A DNA stretch of 64,000 nt from positions 31,455 through 95,454 of the forward strand of contig NZ_AYTW01000036.1 of the NCBI RefSeq assembly GCF_002752635.1, read 5' to 3'. This DNA is from Mesotoga sp. Brook.08.105.5.1. Its GTDB lineage: Bacteria > Thermotogota > Thermotogae > Petrotogales > Kosmotogaceae. Positions 26,798-35,435 of this stretch are shown here, piece after piece. How positions within the stretch are numbered: position 1 is the stretch's first letter; every line of letters begins with the position of its first letter. Below the pieces are notes generated by a model that was given only the letters and a program-made list of their open reading frames with translations, had not been told where the DNA came from and searched no databases. A program made the translations under genes and the position numbers.

Positions 26798-27168
26798 AAC
26801 GACATATTACCTGTGTGATCTGCCCCGTAGGTTGCAAGATATCTGTAAGAAAGAAGGATGAGAAATACGAAGTAACTGGTAACAAATGCCCAAGAGGTCA
26901 GGAATACGCACTCAATGAACTCGTAATGCCGAAACGAATACTTACGACCAGCGTGAGAGTTTTGAACGGAGAACTCCCTCTTGCTTCAGCGAAGACCACA
27001 GGCCCAATTGACAGAGCCCTAATACTCGAAAAGATGAGCTTAATCAGAAGAATAGCCGTTGAGGCGCCGGTGAAGATAGGGGACGTTTTGATAGATGACA
27101 TCGACGGTGAGGGAACTTCACTTGTCGCTACTCGACCAGTCGGAAGAATCGAAACCTCCAATCAGTAG
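26794..27168 (+). CDS. DUF1667 protein of the glycerol-3-phosphate oxidation operon
   Basis: A 124-residue protein of the DUF1667 family. Four cysteines near the N-terminus (CVICPVGC and later NKCPRG) resemble metal or Fe-S ligands. The remainder (PKRILTTSVRVLNGELPL, PVKIGDVLIDDIDG) is the family core. In other genomes it is the third gene of the same oxidoreductase set, so it is likely an electron-transfer or assembly subunit. Its exact role is not known. A small hairpin overlaps its stop (27164-27179) but lacks a T-tract. Confidence 0.8.
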   Translation: MKRHITCVICPVGCKISVRKKDEKYEVTGNKCPRGQEYALNELVMPKRILTTSVRVLNGELPLASAKTTGPIDRALILEKMSLIRRIAVEAPVKIGDVLIDDIDGEGTSLVATRPVGRIETSNQ

Positions 27169-27178
27169 CTTTGGCTAC

Positions 27179-27207
27179 TTGAAATAACTTTAGATTCGAG
27201 TTACAAT
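27179..27207 (+). promoter_or_regulatory. Promoter of tRNA-Asn
   Basis: TTGAAA (27179-27184) and TACAAT (27202-27207) with an ideal 17-base spacer. The expected start is about five bases before the mature tRNA. Confidence 0.7.
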
Positions 27208-27218
27208 AATCAATGTGT

Positions 27219-27293
<75 letters not shown>

Positions 27294-27294
27294 G

Positions 27295-27318
27295 AACTCC
27301 CCCGTAAGGGGGAGTTTT
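27295..27318. terminator. Terminator shared by tRNA-Asn and asparagine synthetase
   Basis: AACTCCCCC GTAA GGGGGAGTT is a perfect 9-bp stem with a GTAA loop, followed by TT on the plus strand. It sits between the tRNA and the stop of the convergent synthetase and could act in both directions. Confidence 0.75.
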
Positions 27319-27320
27319 CG

Positions 27321-28259
27321 TTATATCCAGCTCTGCCCTGGAACTTTCGGGAATAGCCTGGTTTTCAGGACGTTGTCAAGAGAGCATACATATCTGGCAA
27401 GTCTTTCGACTCCAATTCCACAACCCGCTGTTGGAATGAGTTCTCTCATTTCTGCTATCTCCATGTACCAGGCAAGTTCTTCGGGGTCAGTACCTTTGAA
27501 TTCCATTCTGTTAATAATCCTTGGGTGTTCCCACTCTCTCTCTCCACCAGACAAGGTCTCTCCGAATCCTTTTGGAAGAATCAAGTCCATGTCTTTGAGT
27601 GTCTTTCCATCATCAGACAGGAGGTCGTAGAACTCCCTCTCCCAAATTGGGAAGTCTATCAACCAGAAGGGTTCAGTGAAGCTGGAGGACAGAACGGTTT
27701 CGAAGTCTTTTCCATACTGTTCGTAAGCATCCATGAACTTCACTTTTGCGAATGGTCGGGAGGGTACTAAAGGGTCTGAAGACAGATACTCCAGTTCCCT
27801 TCTACAGCTCTCTTTAATTGTTGTAATTACGCTGGCCAGCAGATCTTCAACAAGTAACATCACGTCATCTCTGGACGCGTTCTTGATTTCCAGATCGATC
27901 TGACTGAATTCGAAAAGATGTTTTCCCGACAGCGCCTTCTCAGAAGTCTCTAGTCTCACGTTAGGAGATACTATGAAAATCCTGTCAAATGACTTGCATG
28001 CCAACTGCTTGTGGAAAATCATAGACTGCGTTAGACGATACTCCTGATCGTAATAATGAAACTTCGCGTTATGAACTTCATGGTTCAGTGGATCGGTTAT
28101 CGGAGATACAACGGTGGGAAGAAGTTCCACAAAGCCTTTTCCCCGAAGGAAGTTGTTTGCTTCTCCCAGCAGTGCGGACTTAACTCTAACTGCCGATTTT
28201 ACTAGTGGGTCGCTCAGGTGTTCCAGTATCCTTGTGCTTAGTCTCCCTGTGCTTTCCAT
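27321..28259 (-). CDS. Asparagine synthetase of the archaeal AS-AR type
   Basis: A 312-residue protein built from the catalytic core of a class II aspartyl/asparaginyl-tRNA synthetase without an anticodon-binding domain, as in the Pyrococcus AS-AR enzymes that make asparagine from aspartate, ammonia and ATP. The class II motifs are seen as SPNVRLET and FEFSQIDLEI (motif 2) and GCGIGVERLARYV (motif 3). DLILPKGFGETLSGGEREWEH is very close to the archaeal protein. I start it at ATG 28259 with GGGGTGAG ahead; the frame stays open into the terminator upstream, which cannot be coding. A leader peptide with four Asn codons and an attenuator precede it, which supports asparagine synthesis rather than tRNA charging or lysylation. 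Confidence 0.85.
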   Translation of the reverse strand: MESTGRLSTRILEHLSDPLVKSAVRVKSALLGEANNFLRGKGFVELLPTVVSPITDPLNHEVHNAKFHYYDQEYRLTQSMIFHKQLACKSFDRIFIVSPNVRLETSEKALSGKHLFEFSQIDLEIKNASRDDVMLLVEDLLASVITTIKESCRRELEYLSSDPLVPSRPFAKVKFMDAYEQYGKDFETVLSSSFTEPFWLIDFPIWEREFYDLLSDDGKTLKDMDLILPKGFGETLSGGEREWEHPRIINRMEFKGTDPEELAWYMEIAEMRELIPTAGCGIGVERLARYVCSLDNVLKTRLFPKVPGQSWI

Positions 28260-28274
28260 TCTCTCACCCCTTAT

Positions 28275-28308
28275 AAAAAAAGAAGGCCGATGGTTATCCA
28301 TCGGCCTT
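28275..28308 (-). terminator. Attenuator terminator ahead of asparagine synthetase
   Basis: An 11-bp perfect stem (plus-strand 28283-28293 and 28298-28308, loop of four) is followed on the minus strand by C and seven T. It lies between the leader peptide and the synthetase start, so it must be bypassed for the gene to be expressed. Confidence 0.9.
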
Positions 28309-28351
28309 TTAATCTTCTAAAAGCTACAAAAGCAAAGATTAACTGACCGAT
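28300..28351 (-). promoter_or_regulatory. Antiterminator hairpin of the asparagine attenuator
   Basis: On the transcript, ATCGGTC-AG-TTAATCTT (28351 down to 28335) pairs with AAGATTAA-AA-GGCCGAT (28316 down to 28300). This gives 15 pairs with one G-U and a 2x2 internal loop, and an 18-base loop. The right arm takes up seven bases of the terminator's left arm, so the folds exclude each other. The left arm overlaps the last codons and the stop of the leader peptide, where a terminating ribosome would cover it. Confidence 0.8.
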
Positions 28352-28410
28352 CCCGGCCAGGAATTATTATCGACTACTCTATTCCCATATAAAGACTCAT
28401 TATGAACCAT
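28339..28410 (-). CDS. Asparagine-rich attenuator leader peptide, 23 aa
   Basis: A 23-codon frame, MVHNESLYGNRVVDNNSWPG then SVS, with Asn at positions 4, 10, 15 and 16. A consensus ribosome site (AGGAGGA) lies six bases before ATG 28410; another ATG at 28416 is too close to it. A ribosome waiting at codons 15-16 would leave the antiterminator arm starting at 28351 free; one that runs on to the stop would cover it. This is the classical arrangement for control by charged tRNA-Asn. The peptide itself need have no function. Confidence 0.85.
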   Translation of the reverse strand: MVHNESLYGNRVVDNNSWPGSVS

Positions 28411-28432
28411 AATCATTCCTCCTGATTGTTTG

Positions 28433-28441
28433 ATTGTACCA
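28433..28441 (-). promoter_or_regulatory. Extended -10 promoter of the asparagine synthetase leader
   Basis: On the minus strand TGGTACAAT, a TGn element and near-consensus -10 box, lies just ahead of the leader's ribosome site. The -35 region is poor. Confidence 0.5.
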
Positions 28442-28515
28442 CCTGAAAAGTAACACGAAAAGCACGCTGTTTAAGATTTGTTGAAGTATCTTTGTTAAAT
28501 AGCGCTCGATCGGTT

Positions 28516-28521
28516 TATAAT
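28516..28521 (+). promoter_or_regulatory. -10 box placing transcription start at the radical SAM start codon
   Basis: TATAAT lies six bases before ATG 28528, with TTGTTA 18 bases upstream as -35. The transcript would begin at or next to the ATG, leaving no room for a ribosome site: a leaderless message. Confidence 0.55.
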
Positions 28522-28527
28522 ATTAGC

Positions 28528-29541
28528 ATGAATATCATTCCGATTTTCGTTCCACATGAGGGTTGCAGAACGCGGTGTACTTTCTGTAATGAACATTCGG
28601 CTACGGGAGTAAGTAGACTTCCCGATGAAGCCGAGGTCCATGAAACTGTCGAGAGATACCTTTCGTTTTTCAGGGATCCCCATAAGGCAGAACTGGCTTT
28701 CTATGGCGGCACCTTTTCAGGTGAAGGCCGTCAGCAAATGTACCTTGAAATTGCAGACAGATTATTCAAGAAAGGAATCATTGGAGGTATAAGATTCTCC
28801 ACGTCGCCGGGACTGCTTACTGAAGAGACGATTAATCGTATGAGATCTTACCCAATAACCTTTGTGGAATTAGGAGTTCAGTCATTCGACGACGATGTTC
28901 TGAGAGGGTGTCACAGAGATCATGGCGCAAACGAGATTTACGAAGCCGCTCGATTATTGAGAAAGAATGGAATTGATTACGGGATCCATTTGATGACAGG
29001 ATTATCTGGAGATTGCGAGGCGAAGGACATGTTCTCGACAAAGGAAGCAATCAGAGTCGGTGCATCTTGTGTGAGGCTTCATCCAGTCGTTGTACTGAAA
29101 GGATCGATTCTCGAAGAAGAGTATCATCTTGGAGCATTCACGCCGAAAGGAATTGAAGAGTCACTTGAGATTCTATGGAAGATGTACCTTTTGCTTTTGC
29201 TGTCTGAAGTGAAAGTTAGTAGAGTAGGGATCTGTCTTTACGGAAGACAGGTGGCAAATGTAGTTGCAGGTCCTTTTCACCCTGCTCTTGGGGAACTTGT
29301 CAGAGATAGGCTGATGTTTGAGATCTTAAGAGAGTTCTGCGTGCAGAATAATCGTCGCTCTCTTTGCCTTGATAGATCGAACAGCAAATGGTTCACAGGC
29401 CATAAGAAGGGAATTCTCGCAAGAGCATTTAGAGAGGGGATTTCAATCTCCTTTGTCGAGAATGGAGAGGATGTCGATTTGCCTTTCTACATGAAGTCTA
29501 TCGGGGAAAGGATTCTGGGGGGAGTCTATGCTCAAGCTTGA
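28528..29541 (+). CDS. Radical SAM protein (Elp3-like domain)
   Basis: A 337-residue radical SAM protein. The start MNIIPIFVPHEGC is typical of the family, and the [4Fe-4S] ligands are Cys13, Cys17 and Cys20 (CRTRCTFC). GGTFSG (residues 57-62), the ELGVQSFDDDVLRGCHRDH block and RLHPVVVLKGS follow as in Elp3-type enzymes. No ribosome site precedes the start; the -10 box six bases upstream implies a leaderless message. The next gene, smc, begins inside its last codons. The same pairing of a radical SAM gene with smc is common in Clostridia, but its substrate is unknown. Confidence 0.83.
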   Translation: MNIIPIFVPHEGCRTRCTFCNEHSATGVSRLPDEAEVHETVERYLSFFRDPHKAELAFYGGTFSGEGRQQMYLEIADRLFKKGIIGGIRFSTSPGLLTEETINRMRSYPITFVELGVQSFDDDVLRGCHRDHGANEIYEAARLLRKNGIDYGIHLMTGLSGDCEAKDMFSTKEAIRVGASCVRLHPVVVLKGSILEEEYHLGAFTPKGIEESLEILWKMYLLLLLSEVKVSRVGICLYGRQVANVVAGPFHPALGELVRDRLMFEILREFCVQNNRRSLCLDRSNSKWFTGHKKGILARAFREGISISFVENGEDVDLPFYMKSIGERILGGVYAQA

Positions 29542-32500
29542 TTCAGTTTATATCAAGGGGTTCAAGAGCTTTGCCATGCCGACGAAATTTGATGTATCAT
29601 CGGGAATTACAGCTGTGGTCGGTCCGAATGGAAGCGGCAAGTCGAACGTTGTGGATGCAATAAGATGGATGTTCGGAGAACAGTCGATGAAGAACATCCG
29701 TGCTGACAGTAGAGAGGATGTGATCTTCAACGGTTCGGAGAGGTTTCCGCCATCAAACTCTGCTGAAGTAAGACTGGTGTTCGAGTCGGAGGAAGGGACC
29801 TTCTCAATAGCAAGAGAGATTTCCAGGGACGGGCAGTCGATGTATAAAGTTAACGACAAGCAGTCTAGGCTGAGAGATATCAGAGAGTTGTTCCAGGGGA
29901 CAGGAGTAGGGATGGATATCTACTCGATTGTTGGTCAGGGACAGGTTGATAAGGTCGTGACAGCCTCACCTTACGAGTTAAGGGCTCTCATTGAAGAGGC
30001 CGCAGGCACGGCTGTTTACAAGGAGAGGAAAAAGGAAGCACTCGGGAAACTGGCGGCAACCGAAGAGAATCTGAGCAGGCTTGAAGACATTATCTTTGAG
30101 CTTGGCAAGCAAAGGAAGTCGCTATATCTGAAAGCGAAGAGGGCAGAAAAGTTTGTTGAGTATTCTGCGAAACAAAAGGAACTCAAGAACCTTTACTTTG
30201 GCAATATCGCAAGACTGGAAGAAGAGAAGCTTACTAGTCTGAGAGAAAGATTTGACAAAGCACGAGATGAACTGAAGGATCTTCAGAAAAAGCTAATTGA
30301 AGGTGAATCGAACTGGTCGGCCCTGAGGGCGGAGTTTTCTGAGGTCGACAAGGAGATTGAGGGTTTTACGAAACTTCTTGAAGAATATAAAAAACGTCAG
30401 AATGACTTGCTCGAGCTTAAAGAAATGTACACTCGAAGATTGAGTGAGAAAGAGAACCGACTAATTGAAGTCTCCACTAGGATAGATAATTTCAGATCGG
30501 AAATCGATGATCTCGATAAGAGAAAGGATGAGATCAAACTGATTATTGATAGTCTTGAGCAGCAGATCTCTGATGAAGAAGCCGCCCTTTCCTCTTCCGA
30601 AGAGGAGAGAGACTCGCTGGTGAAGAATTACAGTGCGCGTGAACGAGAATGGCTGAAACACCAGGAGAGTTTTGAGTCAATCTCGAAAAGGCTTTCCAAG
30701 ATAGAGAATGAGCTTGAGAGACTCGATAACAACCGTGAGGATACGGGCAAGAGGCTAAGGTTAATCGAGAGTCAGCTTGAAGCTAAGAGCGCGAGGTTTG
30801 AGACTCTCAAAGATGAGACTGAATCACTCGCCAAACAAGGTAAGGAAAGCACCGAGAAGCAGCGCAAAGTTGAGAGAGATATTGGTGCGTCAAGAGAACG
30901 CCTGAATGAACTAGATACGGAGCTTGAGAAAGCAAGAGAGAAACTCTCTAAAGATGAAAATGAGTTAAGGCGTTCTCAAATGGAAAGATCCCTACTTGAA
31001 AGACAACAGGAAGAGTATCAGGGTTTTTCCAAGGCTGTGAGAGAGGTATTCTCGAGAAAGGATAGTTTTGCAGGCCTGAGAGATGTGGTTGCGAATCTTA
31101 TCCAGGTACCAGAATCATACGAAACTGCGATAACTATTCTTCTCGGTTATAGAATGCAAGATATCGTGGTTGATGATTCCATAACCGCAAAGAGAGTCAT
31201 CGAGTTTCTCAAGACATATAAGATCGGCCGTGTCACACTGCTTCCTATGGATATGATTGAAGGGAACTTCAGGAACTTCACCAGAGTGGAGTCGCATCCT
31301 GGATTCATAAACTACGCAGCCAGATTGGTTGATATTCCCTTTGGCTTCGAGAAGCTCCCGGTGTATCTCTTTGCGAATTCAGTTGTCGCCAGAAGTTTGG
31401 ATGATGCAATCGAGATGAGGAAGGAAGCAGGCTTCTCGGGAAGAATAGTCTCTGTTGACGGTCAATTGTTGAGTGCTGGCGGTTCGATTACTGGTGGCTT
31501 CATTGGGGAAGAGACGAGAACCGATTTGCTTTCGAGAAAACGAAGAATTCAAGAGCTTCTAGAGAGAGAAACGAAACTCGAGAAAGAGATCCAGCTCGGT
31601 GGTAAGCAGATAGGTAGACTGAAAGATGAAACTATTGAAGTTCGCGGCTACCTTAAGACATTGCAGGAAGAGCTGAACGAACTTGCCTCCAAAGGGGCCG
31701 CGATAAACAGAATGATTAGTGAGCTCCTTAAATCTGCACAGGAAGTTGAAGAGGAGATATCGGAACTAACTAAGCTCGAAAATGAGTATACAAGAAGGTT
31801 GGAGGAGAATTCGAGAAAGAAGGAGATTCTTGTTGGAGAGCAGACTTCTCTGAGAGAAGAACGATTGGATTTGGAAAGGAAAGTCGAGGCCGAATCCGAA
31901 GAGTTGAAGAAACAGAAAAAGGCTCTTGAACAGCTCCAAGAGACAATAGTAGACACTAGATTAAGGCTTTCAACTCTATATGAGAAACATGAACAGTATA
32001 CGAAGGAACACGCATCTCTAATTCAGAAGAAGAAGAACGATCAGGAAAGTATTGAGCTCCTGTCTAGGGAGGTAACTGAGCTTGAGTCGGAGACAGAACG
32101 CCTAAGAAAGCAAGTAGCCGATCAGGAACGGGAGCTTTCATCGGTCAAGAAGGAAACAGAGAATCTCTTCTCTAGCATTAGATATCAAAGAGAGGGAAAG
32201 GAGCAAAGACTATCAGCCCTTCAGGAGGTTGAAGAAGAGATTAACAGGTTGAAGGATGAAAGAGAGAAGCTTCGTGAGCAATCTCATCAAATCGAAATGC
32301 ATATTCAAGAAAGTGAAATGAAGCTCTCAAGGGTAAGAGAAGAGTTTGAAGAAGATGCGAGCGAGATTCAGATCCTGTCAGAAGAGAACCTTAAAGATGT
32401 AAAAGTGGAGCTTGATGATTACGAAAACAAGCTGAAGTTTCTTGGCAGTGTTGATCTTGAGGCAATAGACGAGTATGGAGTTGTGGACAAAGAGTATCAG

Positions 32501-33052
32501 GAACTCGATGAGCAGAAGCGAGATCTGGAAGAAGCCAAGGTGAAGTTGATAGAGCTGATTGATAAAACTGATGCGAAGGCCAAGAACATTTTCATGGAGA
32601 CGTTCAACAACGTGAACAGTAACTTCAGCCATTACATTCAGGAGATTTTTGACGGTGGGGAAGGAGAAATCAAAATCATCCCGGGTGAAGATCTTCTTGA
32701 GACCGGTTTGGAAATAACTGTAAGGAGGCCTGGAAGGAAAGTTCAGAAGCTGCAACTTCTCTCTGGAGGAGAGAAAGCACTTGTCGGTATTGCACTAGTG
32801 TTCTCCTTATTGAGTATAAAGCCCAGCCCCTTCTACGTTTTAGACGAGGTAGATGCTCCTCTTGATGACTTCAATGCGGAGAGGTTCAGGGTGCTGTTGA
32901 GAAAGCATGCTACCGATACTCAGTTTCTTGTTGTCACCCACAACAAGCTTGTTATGGAAGTTGCCAACGTTCTTCACGGAGTTACGATGACAGATGGTCT
33001 CTCAAGAGTTATTCCAGTAGAGCTTAAATCGGTTGAGACTGTAATCGGTTAA
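29528..33052 (+). CDS. smc: Chromosome segregation protein SMC
   Basis: A 1174-residue condensin ATPase. Walker A (GPNGSGKSN, residues 32-40) lies at the N-terminus. Two long coiled coils (about 165-500 and 670-1010) flank a hinge (about 510-650, with GLRDVVANLI and AGGSITGGF). The C-terminal ATPase half has the signature LLSGGEKALVGIAL and Walker B YVLDEVDAPLDD. Full length and no missing motif. It overlaps the radical SAM gene by 14 bases with GGGGGAG as ribosome site. Its stop overlaps the stop of the converging transporter gene. Confidence 0.96.
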   Translation: MLKLDSVYIKGFKSFAMPTKFDVSSGITAVVGPNGSGKSNVVDAIRWMFGEQSMKNIRADSREDVIFNGSERFPPSNSAEVRLVFESEEGTFSIAREISRDGQSMYKVNDKQSRLRDIRELFQGTGVGMDIYSIVGQGQVDKVVTASPYELRALIEEAAGTAVYKERKKEALGKLAATEENLSRLEDIIFELGKQRKSLYLKAKRAEKFVEYSAKQKELKNLYFGNIARLEEEKLTSLRERFDKARDELKDLQKKLIEGESNWSALRAEFSEVDKEIEGFTKLLEEYKKRQNDLLELKEMYTRRLSEKENRLIEVSTRIDNFRSEIDDLDKRKDEIKLIIDSLEQQISDEEAALSSSEEERDSLVKNYSAREREWLKHQESFESISKRLSKIENELERLDNNREDTGKRLRLIESQLEAKSARFETLKDETESLAKQGKESTEKQRKVERDIGASRERLNELDTELEKAREKLSKDENELRRSQMERSLLERQQEEYQGFSKAVREVFSRKDSFAGLRDVVANLIQVPESYETAITILLGYRMQDIVVDDSITAKRVIEFLKTYKIGRVTLLPMDMIEGNFRNFTRVESHPGFINYAARLVDIPFGFEKLPVYLFANSVVARSLDDAIEMRKEAGFSGRIVSVDGQLLSAGGSITGGFIGEETRTDLLSRKRRIQELLERETKLEKEIQLGGKQIGRLKDETIEVRGYLKTLQEELNELASKGAAINRMISELLKSAQEVEEEISELTKLENEYTRRLEENSRKKEILVGEQTSLREERLDLERKVEAESEELKKQKKALEQLQETIVDTRLRLSTLYEKHEQYTKEHASLIQKKKNDQESIELLSREVTELESETERLRKQVADQERELSSVKKETENLFSSIRYQREGKEQRLSALQEVEEEINRLKDEREKLREQSHQIEMHIQESEMKLSRVREEFEEDASEIQILSEENLKDVKVELDDYENKLKFLGSVDLEAIDEYGVVDKEYQELDEQKRDLEEAKVKLIELIDKTDAKAKNIFMETFNNVNSNFSHYIQEIFDGGEGEIKIIPGEDLLETGLEITVRRPGRKVQKLQLLSGGEKALVGIALVFSLLSIKPSPFYVLDEVDAPLDDFNAERFRVLLRKHATDTQFLVVTHNKLVMEVANVLHGVTMTDGLSRVIPVELKSVETVIG

Positions 33053-33951
33053 TCTTTTCCGTTTGTAGAAGTCAAATGACTAGACTCCCTTGAAATAACT
33101 ACAAGCATTCCAATACCAATGAGTGCTGATCCCGAGAAGAACATAAGAGAAGGGGAGTTCTTTAGAAAGAGTATATCTGCAATGATTGTGAACACAGGAA
33201 TGGTGTAGACCCAGAGAGTTGCTGCCTTCCCGCCCCAAAGATTTATGCCTTTGTTCCACATTATGTACCCAAGAGCGGAGGCGAATACACTAAGAAAGAG
33301 AATCCCTCTTACTGCACCTTGAGAAAACTCAACGGGCTTGTTTAGAATGAACACCTCAGTTACCACGAGAGGTGATGAAAAGAGAAGACCCCAAAGCATT
33401 ATTTCCAGAGTAGTCCATATTGAGCTGTTGTGTATCTTCTCGTAGAAAAAGGTGTAGGCAGCCCATGAAACTGCAGCGCCAAAGGAGAGGAGATTTCCAA
33501 CTGTACTAGAGCCTTCGGAGAATCTCCCTGAGAAGATGATTACAAAGAGTCCGGCAAAAGCTACTAAACCCCCAAAATACTCCAAGAAATCGAATCGCTT
33601 CGTAACAACATCGTAGAGAATTATTGTCAGAATCGGTGCGGTGGAGACGATGAGAGAAGCATCAGAAGCGTTCGTCAAAGTCAGTCCGTAGTTTTCAAAC
33701 AGGAAATAGAACGTGATTCCGAATAATCCAGCCAAAGCAGCATTCTTGTGATCGACGGTCCTAAACGAACCTCTTTTCCGTGTAGACAACGGAAAGAGTA
33801 TACCGACCGCTATGGAGAATCTTATATACGCTAGTAGCATTGGTGGCAGTGATTCAACGGCCACCTTCGTAAATATATATGATCCTCCCCAGATCATAGC
33901 TGTCGCTGCAAGAATTACGAGACCGAAGGATCTTTCTTTTGTTCTTCTCAT
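33049..33951 (-). CDS. EamA/DMT-family transporter
   Basis: A 300-residue membrane protein with ten hydrophobic segments in two EamA repeats of about 140 residues (the first begins ILAATAMIWGGSYIFTK, the second LLSFGAAVSWAAYTFFYEK). Members export or import amino acids, metabolites or drugs; nothing here fixes the substrate. It is the last gene of a three-gene operon with GH13 and lytic transglycosylase genes, all joined by four-base overlaps. Its stop codon shares TTAA with the smc stop on the other strand. Confidence 0.85.
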   Translation of the reverse strand: MRRTKERSFGLVILAATAMIWGGSYIFTKVAVESLPPMLLAYIRFSIAVGILFPLSTRKRGSFRTVDHKNAALAGLFGITFYFLFENYGLTLTNASDASLIVSTAPILTIILYDVVTKRFDFLEYFGGLVAFAGLFVIIFSGRFSEGSSTVGNLLSFGAAVSWAAYTFFYEKIHNSSIWTTLEIMLWGLLFSSPLVVTEVFILNKPVEFSQGAVRGILFLSVFASALGYIMWNKGINLWGGKAATLWVYTIPVFTIIADILFLKNSPSLMFFSGSALIGIGMLVVISRESSHLTSTNGKD

Positions 33952-35435
33952 ACTCTCTTATATGGGGAGTAATCTGAGTTGGATCTAGAGATCACAGGTT
34001 CAAGTATTAGAGCCTCGTATGGGTGAAGGTCAATACTTATCGTCCCAAAGGATGCACTAAAGGCCTTTCCTGCAATAGTGTCCTTCATCTCCGTTCCATT
34101 CATGAGAAAGCCCTCTTGCAGAAATACTCTTGACCTTACATTCTTTTCTGTAGGATTTACGATGCAGACTAAAAGATCATCAACAATTCCAGTTGTTCTC
34201 TTGAATGAGATTAGAGAATGATCAGAGCTGACTAGGGGTTTGAAGTCGCCCGACCGGAGAGATGGTTTGCTTGAACGAATGGTGTTCAGAGTCTTGTATA
34301 AGTTCAAGGTCTCAATCTCCTGGCTCGTGTGCTCCCACTTCATCGGTGCCCTATTCTCCGGATCGTTGCCTCCTTCCATACCTAACTCTTCCCCATAGTA
34401 GATCAAAGGGACGCCCGGAAGGCAATACTGGAGAATCAACGCTGCTTTGATTCTGTCTATGGATCCAAGCTCGTTCTTCAGTCTCGGTACATCGTGTGAA
34501 GAAAGGACAGTCCAGGACTTCGACAGGAATTCCAGGCCTGCATCTCTAACTGCATCATTAATAATGTTAACTGCATCTTTCCCTGAAACAAAACCGTTCA
34601 AAGCTTCCCATATTATCAACCTGAAGTAGTAGTTCATAAGCCCATCAAGACCCGATCGCTCCGGCCAGCTCCCTGGGTAATTCCATATCTCACCAATCAC
34701 GCACGAATCAGGTCTAGCAAATCTTGTTCTTTCGACTATTTCCTTCAGAATTTCAGGACCCAGATCATATGCAACGTCTAGCCTCCAGCCATCGATTCCC
34801 ATGTTGAGCCAATGACGCAACACTGATTCCTCTCCCTTGAAAATGATTTCCGCAAGATCGGGGTTCTCCAGGTTCAGTTCGACAAGATTACCGGAATTCA
34901 TCCAACCCCTGAATCCCTTCTCTCCCCTTATGAAGTACTCCATCAGTCTTTCGTTGCCTTGAAAAGCCCCTGGTTCATCGAAGATCTCCAGCCCATTGAA
35001 CCACCTTCCAGCAATGCCAGCATGATTAAACACTCCGTCAAGTACAACTCTAATTCCCATTGCGTGGGCACTCTCAATTAGGGCAACAAAGTCTTCTTCA
35101 GTGCCAAGATCGGGGTCGATAGCGAAGTAATCAATTGTGTCGTACTTATGATTTGTGTGAGCCCAGAATACCGGATTCAAGTAAACGGTGTTTGCTCCAA
35201 GCTCCTTGATGTAATCAAGTTTTTCGACTATGCCGATCAAGTCTCCTCCCCAAAAATCATACTGGTGACTTCCGTCAATTGAAGCGAGAGGTCTTTCTTC
35301 CCAACTTTTGACCTTTTGTTTGGGGAGCGAATAGTACCCTTCCTCTTTCTTCTGAAAGACAGTCTTTCCATTGCCCAAATTGAATCTATCGGGGAGCACC
35401 TGATATACAATTGCATCCTTCTTCCAGTCTCTCAT
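33948..35435 (-). CDS. Alpha-amylase family (GH13) glycoside hydrolase
   Basis: A 495-residue GH13 enzyme with the TIM barrel from residue 1 and no signal peptide, so cytoplasmic. Conserved regions are DGVFNHAG, GIDGWRLDVA with nucleophile Asp220, IGEIWNYP with acid Glu249, and LSSHDVPRL with Asp315. The catalytic triad is complete. The short N-terminus without an extra domain and the HQYDFWGGDL motif point to a neopullulanase/cyclomaltodextrinase-like or maltogenic amylase acting on imported malto-oligosaccharides. It overlaps the neighbouring genes by ATGA on both sides. Confidence 0.87.
   Translation of the reverse strand: MRDWKKDAIVYQVLPDRFNLGNGKTVFQKKEEGYYSLPKQKVKSWEERPLASIDGSHQYDFWGGDLIGIVEKLDYIKELGANTVYLNPVFWAHTNHKYDTIDYFAIDPDLGTEEDFVALIESAHAMGIRVVLDGVFNHAGIAGRWFNGLEIFDEPGAFQGNERLMEYFIRGEKGFRGWMNSGNLVELNLENPDLAEIIFKGEESVLRHWLNMGIDGWRLDVAYDLGPEILKEIVERTRFARPDSCVIGEIWNYPGSWPERSGLDGLMNYYFRLIIWEALNGFVSGKDAVNIINDAVRDAGLEFLSKSWTVLSSHDVPRLKNELGSIDRIKAALILQYCLPGVPLIYYGEELGMEGGNDPENRAPMKWEHTSQEIETLNLYKTLNTIRSSKPSLRSGDFKPLVSSDHSLISFKRTTGIVDDLLVCIVNPTEKNVRSRVFLQEGFLMNGTEMKDTIAGKAFSASFGTISIDLHPYEALILEPVISRSNSDYSPYKRV

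Noticed and set aside
27321..28259. Aspartyl/asparaginyl-tRNA synthetase or EpmA
   Set aside because: No anticodon-binding domain, and the motifs match archaeal AS-AR; the Asn-codon leader supports asparagine synthesis.
28261..28440. T-box riboswitch ahead of asparagine synthetase
   Set aside because: No T-box sequence (TGGnACCGCG type) or long stem I with a specifier loop; the leader is too short. A translated Asn-rich peptide with competing hairpins explains it better.
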